From positions 42,199 to 106,198 of the forward strand of contig JAVTVY010025281.1 in NCBI GenBank assembly GCA_036873755.1: a stretch of 64,000 bases of DNA, written 5' to 3'. Shown piece by piece: positions 19,160-28,799 of the stretch (the first letter of the stretch is position 1; each line of letters starts with the position of its first letter). The stretch is from Hanleya hanleyi. Its lineage: Eukaryota; Mollusca; Polyplacophora; Lepidopleurida; Hanleyidae. The position numbers and the translations under genes were made by a program. The notes beneath the pieces are model-generated. The model made no database searches, was not told where the DNA came from, and saw only the letters and a program-made list of their open reading frames with translations.

Positions 19160-19960
19160 GTTGACAAACATGATAGGAAGTGTCGCGGCACGAAACGGTG
19201 AAATTTTTGGAAAAAGTTCAGGGAGACCCATATAGTCCCATACTAGGGGTATAGGACCAATGTTTGTCCCACTGGGAAACCTACTTCTAGACATTTGCGG
19301 TATGGTTGTTTGGATTTGTTTTCTTAGTCTCGTCAAGACAAACATGATAGGAAGTGTCCCGGCACGACACGGTGAAATTTTTGAAAAAAGTTCAGGGAGA
19401 CCCATATAGTCCCATACTGGGGGTATAGGACCAATGTTTGTCCCACTGGGAAACCTACTTCTATACATTTGCGGTACGGTTGTTTGGATTTGTTTTCTTA
19501 GTCTCGACAAGACAAACATGATAGGAAGTGTCCCGGCACGAAACGGTGAAATTTTTGAAAAAGCACCATATAGCCCCATATAGACCCATATACGGGTTAT
19601 GGGCCGGGGTATAGGTCCAATGTTTGTCCCACTGGGAAACCTACTTCTATACATTTGCGGTATGGTTGTGTGGATTTGTTTTCTTAGTCTCGTCATTTAG
19701 AACACGATGGGAAGGGTCCCGGAGCGAAACGGTGAAATTTTTGGAAAAAGTCACCGAGGTCTGTATATAGGCCTATAGGCTGGCTATATGGGGAGTATAG
19801 GTCCAACCTGGGAAATTCACACACGTTCATTGTGATATGGGCTGTGTGGATTTGTTTTTCACGTCTCGTCATTTAGAACACGATGGGAAGGGTCCCGGAG
19901 CGAAACGGTGAAATTTTTGGAAAAAGTCACCGAGGCCTGGGTAGGCCCATAGGCCTATAC
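19160..19960. repeat. ~175-bp tandem repeat, left arm
   Basis: Five copies of a unit containing ACATGATAGGAAGTGTC, GAAACGGTGAAATTTTTG, CCATATAGTCCCATA and GGGAAACCTACTTCTA. The period allows a long spurious ORF on the minus strand. The counterpart is at 25,640-26,420. Confidence 0.9.
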
Positions 19961-20099
19961 TGCATTGCTATGGGTGTATAGGTCCATACGGGGTGGACGT
20001 TTTGGGGTCTAGGTGAGTCCCTAATGATCCGATGGGGTCGTATGAGGTCTTATTTTGAAGCTGTCGTGGAGGAGCATCCGACTGGACTAATAGTCCGTC

Positions 20100-20600
20100 C
20101 GCGTTCAATAGTCTGCGCATGCGCAGTCTGGCCCGTAATATAGAAAGCAGGCATTTTGGGGGGTATGTGGGTGTGTGTTTGGGGTAGAGATGCACCGCTA
20201 TGGGTCCGAATGGGTCGTGGAAGGTGTCAAAGTGAAGCTTGTGTGGGGTAGAGTCAGAATGGCGTGGTTTTAAATGCAAGTCGCGTCAATCTGCGCATGC
20301 GCAGTTGGTTGTAGTAAGTAAAGTGGACATTTTGGGGGGTATGTGGGTGTGTGTTTGGTGTAGAGAGGGGCCATCCTTGGTCCGAATGCGTCGTGTGAGG
20401 TGTCATTTTGTAGCTCTTGGGGTGTAGACCCCGAATCGAGGGATGTTCACGTCATCTGTGACGTCATTGGTGACGTCATCAGTACGAGTAGTAGCCAAAG
20501 TGGACATTTTGGGGCAGTGAAAGGAAGGTATTTGGTGTAGAGAGGGACCATCCTTGGTCCGAATGCGTCGTATGAGGTGTCATATTGTAGCAACGCCCGC
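20100..20600. promoter_or_regulatory. CRE and NRF1 motif block, left arm
   Basis: Two CTGCGCATGCGCAG palindromes (20,113-20,126 and 20,291-20,304; NRF1 consensus) and TGACGTCA/TGACGTCATC repeats near 20,458-20,480. The mirror block is at 25,020-25,480 with NRF1 sites at 25,283-25,296 and 25,461-25,474. Confidence 0.6.
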
Positions 20601-21430
20601 CAACGCCAAGCTTAACGCTTCAACGCCCTGGTGAAATAGCTCAGAAGTTCTGATTTTCTAGATATTCCATGGAATTGACACCAATTCATCGAAATGCAGT
20701 GATGCCCGTCAACGCCCGTCGTTACGCCTTAACGCTCTAACATAACGCCTTGACGCCATGATATAGACCGGAGAGAGAACAACAACAACAACAACAAGGA
20801 TGACACATGAGAGAACAACAACAAGAAGTTTTTTCATATAGTTTATTTTCCCCAATGTTACATCATACCCGCGCTGGGGGAGCCGCGTTGGGTATGTTTA
20901 CAACTCAAGAAAACTCTTGTCCAATCAGAGGCCACCATTTGCATCCGTCATATTCGTTCCTGTCCGTGAGATGTATTCTTGTCCAATCAGAAGTCGCCAT
21001 TTCAGAAAGTTCCATCTTCGGCCATGTTCGCTCTGAACCGTTTATTCTAATCATCGTCGGACAGGCCTGGATATTCTTCGGGCAGCATGTCCTGAAACAG
21101 TTGTTTGATAACGTCCGTCAACGCTTACCTTAACGCTTCAACGCCCTGGTGAACTAGCTCAGAAGCTCTGATTTTCATGGAATTGTCACTAATTCATTGG
21201 AAATGCACTAACGCCCGTCGTTACGCCATAACGCCCGTCACAACGCCCGTCAACGCCCGTCGTTACGGCTTAACGCCCGTTTCAACGCCCGTCAACGCCC
21301 AGCTTAACGCTTCAACGCCCTGGTGAACTAGCTCAGAAGCTCTGATTTTCATGGAATTGTCACCAATCCATCGAAATGCAGTGACGGGCGCTGACGCTTT
21401 AACCCACTTTCTTAACGCTTTAACGTCGTT
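20585..21430. repeat. AACGCCCGT arrays and conserved gene tail, left arm
   Basis: Arrays of AACGCCCGTC/GTTACGCC flank a segment (20,760-21,115) shared with 13,650-13,990: an AACAACAACAAGAAG tract, CCAAT boxes (TCCAATCAGA) and, on the minus strand, the tail KQLFQDMLPEEYPGLSDDD with AATAAA at the stop. The mirror copy is at 24,120-25,010. Confidence 0.75.
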
Positions 21431-21497
21431 ATCGTTCAGTATAACCTAAACGTCTTCGGGCAATCCATGATACTGAAGCTCGAAGCTCTTACTTCGC

Positions 21498-21788
21498 TCA
21501 TTCAACACTGAGATCAATCTCCATCGGCTCTTCAATCCGCGGCGAATCGACCTCCATGGGTTCTTCTATTCTCAGATGCATTCCGATAGAAACTGAAATA
21601 TCCGGTCTCGAGAGTGGCGAGCGTGATCCGTGTATGACATTTCGGTGACGACTCAATTGATTGGGATGCTTAAAGGCTATATCACAATCCGCACATGTAT
21701 GCATGGGTACTTCGTGGCTTGCACGTGTGTGACAACGCAAACTGTCCAGGCGATGAAAGCGCTTCGAGCAAGTTGTGCAAGAGAACAA
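21498..21788 (-). CDS. Two-finger C2H2 zinc-finger protein, left arm
   Basis: The open frame extends upstream of 21,788 without any ATG before a stop, so the first exon or start is missing or altered; 21,788 is only the point where the fingers begin. Finger 1 is CTTCSKRFHRLDSLRCHTRASH and finger 2 is CADCDIAFKHPNQLSRHRNVIH, both with full C2H2 ligand sets. The tail is acidic with a repeated (I)EEPMEVDSP / IEEPMEIDL motif that could be an activation or interaction segment. A DNA-binding regulator or transposase-accessory role is possible. The AACGCCCGT array begins after the stop. Confidence 0.55.
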   Translation of the reverse strand: MFSCTTCSKRFHRLDSLRCHTRASHEVPMHTCADCDIAFKHPNQLSRHRNVIHGSRSPLSRPDISVSIGMHLRIEEPMEVDSPRIEEPMEIDLSVE

Positions 21789-21849
21789 ATCGGCTGTGGA
21801 TCTGGAAATGATGAATGCCGTAAAACTTTCGGCTCTTATAGACCAACAT

Positions 21850-22300
21850 AGGAGTACCCGGATGTTCTACAGTCAGGGATGTACAAGAACCCGGGTGTAC
21901 CCGGATGTAAAAGTCCAGGATGAGGCTAATGGTGTACAAACGACCTTATATGACCACTCACTCACTCACTCACACGCGAATAAAAAACAAAATGAGATCT
22001 CACCAAAAAACTCTGTCTTGTGTGTTTTCTATATGAGCATAATGCATGAAACTGGCTTTGAACACCGTATTAGCCAATCAGTGGCCTAGAATGGAGCCAA
22101 AGCTAACCCATCCATGTCCAGAAAACATTACCCGGGTGTACAAGAACCCGGATGTAGGCGCGGACGTAGGCGAAAGCATCCCAGTACCCGGATGTAGGCG
22201 CAGACGTGAACGAAATTCTAGTACCCGTCCATTGGTTCTTTTATCGATCGCTCATTGGCTCTTTTTCTCGACCGCTGATTGGTCCAAATGGAACCGCCCA
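21850..22300. promoter_or_regulatory. CCGGATGT and CCAAT motif module, left arm
   Basis: Contains several ACCCGGATGT copies (near 21,857, 21,898, 22,147, 22,187), the string GTACAAGAACCCGGATGTA also found in the Polinton TIR, and three ATTGG boxes spaced 24-25 bases apart (22,230-22,285). The mirror copy is at 23,215-23,740. Confidence 0.6.
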
Positions 22301-22341
22301 TCCTTCCCAGGTTAATTTACAATCCCCTTTTGTGGATATGT

Positions 22342-22905
22342 ACAGACACCACCACCAACACCACCAACACACACTACCACACACACACACACACACACAC
22401 ACACACCACCACCACCACCACCGCCACCGCCGGGCGTTGACGGGCGTCAACGCCCGGTGGTGGTGGTGGGAACTCCCGTGTGGCAGAGCTCTTGGATCGG
22501 AGCTATTGGAGCGCAAAGCCTGTGTAGCTCAGATCTCGGAAGTGACATTTGCATACGACCTCTGTGAGGTCACTTCCGCTTCCGTTCACGTGACCGGAAC
22601 TGACCTTTGACACATGTTCATTCTTATATGTACAGACACCACTACCAACACCACCACCACACACTACCACACACACACACACACACACACACCACCACCA
22701 CCACCACCACCACCACCACCGCCACCACCGGGCGTTGACGGGCGTCAACGCCCGGTGGTGGTGGTGGGAACTCCCGTGTGGCAGAGCTCTTGGATCGGAG
22801 CTCTTGGAGCTCAAAGCCTGTGGAGCTCAGATCTCGGAAGTGACATTTGCATACGACCTCTGTGAGGTCACTTCCGCTTCCGTTCACGTGACCGGAACTG
22901 ACCTT
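22342..22905. repeat. Central tandem duplication in the palindrome spacer
   Basis: A unit of ~280 bases occurs twice (22,342-22,613 and 22,630-22,905): (CA)n and (CCA)n tracts, a hairpin built from GGGCGTTGAC/GTCAACGCCC, GGAACTCCCGTGTGGCAGAG, and a TCACGTGACCGGAA composite (22,586 and 22,884). The repeats account for the apparent histidine- and valine-rich ORFs here. 22,906-23,100 has no gene. Confidence 0.85.
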
Positions 22906-23809
22906 TGACCCCTGCGCGCGCTAACAATACCGGTTAAAAATTGCGCGCAGCGGTCAAAGGTCAGATCATCGTGATCAGACGGAAATGATCCGAGAGATCT
23001 CTATGTCACTTTCAGTCTGGCTCCACGGCGGAAAACTCCGCCTGAGTTCACCACCAGGCGTTGGTAGTAATGGCTAATGTTGATGTAAATGATATTTCAT
23101 TGGCTAATGTGTGTTGTGTGTGTGTGGTAGTGTGTGGTAGATGGTGTTGGTGGTGGTGTCTAATACATATTTTAAAAGGGGATTGTAAATTAACCTGGGA
23201 AGGATGGGCGGTTCCATTTGGACCAATCAGCGGTCGAGAAAAAGAGCCAATGAGCGATCGATAAAAGAACCAATGGACGGGTACTAGAATTTCGCTCACG
23301 TCTGCGTCTGCTTCCGGGTACTGGGATGCTTTCGCCTACGTCCGCGCCTACATCCGGGTTCTTGCACACCCGGGTAATGTTTTCTGGACATGGATGGGTT
23401 ACCTTTGGCTCCATTCTAGGCCACTGATTGGCTAATACGGTGTTCAAAGCCAGTTTCATGCATTATGCTCATATAGAAAACACACAAGACAGAGTTTTTT
23501 GGTGAGATCTCATTTTGTTTTTTATTCGCGTGTGAGTGAGTGAGTGAGTGAGTGAGTGGTCATATAAGGTCGTTTGTACACCATTAGCCTCAGTCTGTAT
23601 CCATCCTTTGATCTGGACCTCGGCCTGATAGAAGTCCGGGATGGTAGTATATTCGTGAACATCCGGGAACTGTTACATCCTGGACTTTTACATCTGGGTG
23701 CATCCGGGTTCTTGTACATCCCTGACTGTAGAACATCCGGGTACTCCTATGTTGGTCTATAAGAGCCGAAAGTTTTACGGCATTCATCATTTCCAGATCC
23801 ACAGCCGAT

Positions 23810-24100
23810 TTGTTCTCTTGGACAACTTGCTCGAAGCGCTTTCATCGCCTGGACAGTTTGCGTTGTCACACACGTGCAAGCCACGAAGTACCCATGCATA
23901 CATATGCGGATTGTGATATAGCCTTTAAGCATCCCAGTCAATTGAGTCGTCACCGAAATGTCATACACGGATCACGCTCGCCACTCTCGAGACCGGATAT
24001 TTCAGTTTCTATCGGAATGCATCTGAGAATAGAAGAACCCATGGAGGTCGATTCGCCGCGGATTGAAGAGCCGATGGAGATTGATCTCAGTGTTGAATGA
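23810..24100 (+). pseudogene. Two-finger C2H2 protein, right arm, zinc ligands lost
   Basis: Mirror copy of the left-arm ORF. The first cysteine of finger 1 is replaced by Trp (SWTTC) and the first cysteine of finger 2 by Tyr (TYADC), so neither finger could bind zinc normally. The rest, including the acidic EEPMEVDSP tail, is almost unchanged, with one further N-to-S change in finger 2. Confidence 0.65.
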
Positions 24101-25639
24101 GCGAAGTAAGAGCTTCGAGCTTCAGTATCATGGATTGCCCGCAGACGTTTAGGTTATACTGAACGATAACGACGTTAAAGCGTTAAGAAAGTGTGTTAAG
24201 GCGTCAGCGCCCGTCACTGCATTTCGATGGATTGGTGGCAATTCCATGAAAATCAGAGCTTCTGAGCTAGTTCACCAGGGCGTTGAAGCGTTAAGCTGGG
24301 CGTTGACGGGGGTTGAAACGGGCGTTAAGCCGTAACGACGGGCGTTGACGGGCGTTGTGACGGGCGTTAAGGCGTAACGACGGGCGTTAGTGCATTTCCA
24401 ATGAATTAGTGACAATTCCATGAAAATCAGAGCTTCTGAGCTAGTTCACCAGGGCGTTGAAGCGTTAAGGTAAGCGTTGACGGGCGTTATCAAACAACTG
24501 TTTCAGGACATGCTGCTCGAAGAATATCCAGGCCTGTCCGACGATGATTAGAATAAACGGTTCAGAGCGAACATGGCCGAAGATGGAACTTTCTGAAATG
24601 GCGATTTCTGATTGGACAAGAATACATCTAACGGACAGGAACGAATATGACAGATGCAAATGGTGGCCTCTGATTGGACAAGAGTTTTCTTGAGTTGTAA
24701 ACATACCCAACGCGGCTCCCCCAGCGCGGGTATGATGTAACATTGGGGAAAATAAACTATATGAAAAAACTTCTTGTTGTTGTTGTTCTCTCATGTGTCT
24801 TCCTTGTTGTTGTTGTTGTTGTTCTCTCTCCGGTCTATATCATGGCGTCAAGGCGTTATGTTAGAGCGTTAAGGCGTAACGACGGGCGTTGACGGGCGTC
24901 ACTGCATTTCGATGAATTGGTGTCAATTCCATGGAATATCTAGAAAATCAGAACTTCTGAGCTATTTGACCAGGGCGTTGAAGCGTTAAGCTTGGCGTTG
25001 GCGGGCGTTGCTACAATATGACACCTCATACGACGCATTCGGACCAAGGATGGTCCCTCTCTACACCAAATACCTTCCTTCACTGCCCCAAAATGTCCAC
25101 TTTCGCTACTACTCGTACCGATGACGTCATCGATGACGTGAACATCCCTCAAATCGGGGTCTACACCTCAAGAGCTACAAAATGACACCTCACACGACGC
25201 ATTCGGACCAAGGATGGCCCCTCTCTACACCAAACACACACCCACATACCCCCAAAATGTCCACTTTACTTACTACAACCAACTGCGCATGCGCAGATTG
25301 ACGCGACTTGCATTTAAAACCACGCCATTCTGACTCTACCCCACACAAGCTTCACTTTGACACCTTCCACGACCAATTCGGACCCATAGCGGTGCATCTC
25401 TACCCCAAACACACACCCACATACCCCCCAAAATGCCTGCTTTCTATACTACGGGCCAGACTGCGCATGCGCAGACTATTGAACACGGACGAACTATTAG
25501 TCCAGTCGGATGCTCCTCCACAACAGCTTCAAAATAAGACCTCATACGACCCCATCGGATCATTAGGGACTCACCTAGACCCCAAAACGTCCACCCCGTA
25601 TGGACCTATACACCCATAGCAATGCAGTGGCCTATGGGC

Positions 25640-26420
25640 CTACCCAGGCCTCGGTGACTTTTTCCAAAAATTTCACCGTTTCGCTCCGGGGCCCTTCCCA
25701 TCGTGTTCTAAATGACGAGACGTGAAAAACAAATCCAAACAGCCCATATCACAATGAACGTGTGTGAATTTCCCAGGTTGGACCTATACTCCCCATATAG
25801 CCAGCCTATAGGCCTATATACAGACCTCGGTGACTTTTTCCAAAAATTTCACCGTTTCGTGCCAGGACACTTCCTATCATGTTTGTCTTGACGAGACTAA
25901 GAAAACAAATCCAAACAACCATACCGCAAATGTATAGAAGTAGGTTTCCCAGTGGGACAAACATTGGACCTATACCCCCATAACCCGTATATGGGTCTAT
26001 ATGGGGCTATATGGTACTTTTTCAAAAATTTCACCGTTTCGTGCCGGGACACTTCCTATCATGTCTGTCTTGTCGAGACTAAGAAAACAAATCCAAACAA
26101 CCATACCGCAAATGTCTAGAAGTAGGTTTCCCAGGGGGACAAACATTGGTCCTATACCCCTAGTATGGGACTATATGGGTATCCCTGAACTTTTTTCAAA
26201 AATTTCACCGTTTCGTGCCGGGACACTTCCTATCATGTTTGTCTTGACGAGACTAAGAAAACAAATCCAAACAACCATACCGCAAATGTCTAGAAGTAGG
26301 TTTCCCAGTGGGACAAACATTGGTCCTATACCCCTAGTATGGGACTATATGGGTCTCGCTGAACTTTTTCCAAAAATTTCACCGTTTCGTGCCGCGACAC
26401 TTCCTATCATGTTTGTCAAC
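25640..26420. repeat. ~175-bp tandem repeat, right arm
   Basis: Mirror image of 19,160-19,960, with unit-level differences (for example in the copies near 25,980-26,160), showing that the arms have diverged. Confidence 0.9.
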
Positions 26421-27174
26421 GGCCGAGACACTAGTCCAGTCAGATGCCCCCTCACGAATGCTTCACTTTGATACCTCACTCGACCCAATCGGACCATGCA
26501 GCGTATTTCAAGTCTAGGGACTACTTTTTCTCTGCGGAAGCTTTCTTCCGCGACCGCATCACCGCCAGACCGCATCACCGCGGAAGAATACATGCCCAGG
26601 GGCCCTTTGCCGGAACTATAGTGACCCAGAGTTACCTCCCCCTAGATTGGAACTCTTCTGTGTTGGAGGTAGTTTCAGTCATCGATGACGTCATCTCATT
26701 TGCATAAAAGAGGGGGAATCGGTGTTTTATATACTACTCCTGTTCATACGACTTGATTTGTAGATTTTTGTCCAACACTTTCCATGCACCGAACCTGTAG
26801 AGATAGTTGTCAGGAATTGGTAGAGATCTTTGTAATTCTAATTTCCAAAAAGTACATTGAGCACACATATTTTCACATAAAGTTGCTTATTTTTACCCGT
26901 ATATGTGAAATTTGACAATATTTCGTTATAAAGTAGCCCCTTTCTATCAGGATTTCAATTCAAGACATTAAAGACCGGAAAATTTCATCACATTCTCAAT
27001 ACTGAATCGTCGATGGGGCGATCGGTGGGGACGCACGTTTGAAACAAGAGCGAAATATATTTCCTCGTACATTTAGGCGTACGCTGCGCTATATCATTCC
27101 GAGTATTACTCAGGTCTTCCTGGCAAAATAAGCTGAAATTGGTACATACCACTATTCGTAAACCCGTAATATTA

Positions 27175-27310
27175 GCTGGTGGAGATCGTTGTGCAGATGG
27201 TAGAGATCGTTTGCACTGGTAGAGATCTGTTTGGATACCTACCGTGAAATCGTGATGTCCCACTCTAATATAACATGCAATAATTGTATATTGTTTCGAC
27301 TGAGTGCACA
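27175..27310. repeat. Outer inverted copy matching 16,490-16,650
   Basis: GGTAGAGATCGTTTGCACTGG, AGATCTGTTTGGATACCTACCGTG and GTGATGTCCCACTCTAATATAACATGCAATA mirror the left copy, without the small palindrome. 26,740-27,175 has scattered GGTAGAGATC motifs and no gene. Confidence 0.75.
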
Positions 27311-27329
27311 ACGGTTAAATATTGAATTT

Positions 27330-28260
27330 GATAGGTACACTGGACAACCTATTCCGGCTAGACTGTGCAATGTCTGATGCACATATTACAGAGGATGAAG
27401 TACATTACTTATTGGAATGTCGCAAAATACTATCAGGCAAGAACTAAACTGATACAAAAGATTTGTAACGTACCTCCCATGTCCTTATCACTTGATATTC
27501 ATGAGCAATTTATATGGTTGGTGAGTAATGAAAATGCGTAAATTTTGTCTTGCCGTGGCTGAACGTATTATTTTTTTTCAAGTTATTTCAACTGAGTATT
27601 TCAATGTAAGGAGAGCTAACTATGGATTAGAATTCTATATTATAAGCCTTGGGTCCCCTCGTCTTTCGTCCTCGGTAAATCCAGGGGTATCTCCATCCTT
27701 TGGCTCACAAATTTATAGAAACCTTCGACGTTGTGAAGATGCTCTTCTTTGGGTGTAAGCATTATAATAGTCATTACTGGTATCACACCCAAATGTAGTA
27801 TTACAGTCATTTATAATACAGACAGCATCCTAACTGGTCATAAAAAAATAATCACAATAAAATAAATCAACAATTAAAATAATATCAATAATTACAATAT
27901 GACAAATATGAAATAGTTGTGATCTATGTGGTTATTATTGTTCATACTGGCAGCCTCTTTGTAACTATATGATATAACATAGAAATATGGTCATGTAATG
28001 TTTGCATATTGCTATTATACTGCACTACTAGTCTGTGATATATAGTCATCTATTATAGCAACTGTGTCGTGACTATCATAGTTAAGGATGCAGTTTTGAT
28101 AGGGTGGAATAAAGTGGGGAATACATGTTGGTCGATAGGGCGGATGTTTATTCAGATCATTTAAATTAGGGTGCGAAGGGCTGGGGGGATATTAATTGAT
28201 TGTCGCTTCATGTGGGCACCTGATGAGTTAATAAAATTTTATTCCATTCTAATCTATTCG
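27330..28260 (+). mobile_element. LINE 3' remnant
   Basis: Translation from about 27,345 gives AHITEDEVHYLLECRK, the conserved C-terminal zinc-binding region of a non-LTR retrotransposon (compare EDEIHFLLECPKY in the LINE at 61,706), followed by stops and frameshifts. The 3' end is suggested by GTTAATAAAATTTTATTCC at 28,227-28,245. No catalytic part is left. Confidence 0.65.
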
Positions 28261-28799
28261 TGCTCTTTAAAATCTCATTAGATTAGAAAAATTGCAGTGC
28301 TAAATATCAAATATATTGCCCTGAAGGATTTCGAAACAAGCGCTGGGGATCTATCAAGAAACAGATCAGTCAATCCAATAGATATATATCGCCCTGCTTT
28401 ACTGGTTTCTCTGAGATTGCAACAGTTGAAAAGGATGTCCGCTGCCGATTTTTGGCTTTGGTGGTCATTTTGCCTGTTTTCCCTATTAGGTTATCTCCCT
28501 TCCCTAGGTTAAGAGCCAGGATTTCCTTTAAAGCCTTCTGGCCGAGAATTTTGCACAGCAAAATCCACCCAATTTGATAAATTTTGATAGACATTGTGAT
28601 CATCTGCAAACAGTTAGGATATAAGAAAAAGTTAAATATCGGTAGGCTACTATTTATATGAATCTTTCATGAATATGCTTCAAAACTAGGGCTATCAAAT
28701 GGAGCATGGGTCAGTCCTAGTCATCTTAGCTTACTAAGGGCATTTCACGTTTCACTTAACACTACCCTTAGTTTATCGCTGTAATATTCAATTACTCCA

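Larger units (their letters stand above)
18842..26738. mobile_element. 7.9-kb palindromic (foldback-type) element
   Basis: 18,842 to about 22,400 is the reverse complement of about 23,105 to 26,738, with small indels (the mirror sum drifts from 45,580 to 45,505) and point differences. The central ~700 bp is not palindromic. Each arm contains, from outside in: a CRE-containing end, a ~175-bp minisatellite, CRE/NRF1 promoter-like repeats, an AACGCCCGT array, a conserved gene tail with AATAAA, a second AACGCCCGT array, a two-finger C2H2 ORF, and a CCGGATGT/CCAAT promoter module. Parts are shared with 11,960-12,600 and 13,650-14,020. It may be a foldback transposon derived from Polinton-like sequence, or an inverted duplication; assembly artefact is possible. 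Confidence 0.8.

Noticed and set aside
19109..19696. 195-residue minus-strand ORF and its mirror at 26,001-26,471
   Set aside because: Product of the ~175-bp tandem repeat; repeated peptide without a known fold, and present only because stops are absent from the unit.
22206..22887. His-, Pro- or Val-rich ORFs in the palindrome spacer
   Set aside because: Translations of (CA)n and (CCA)n tracts on both strands.
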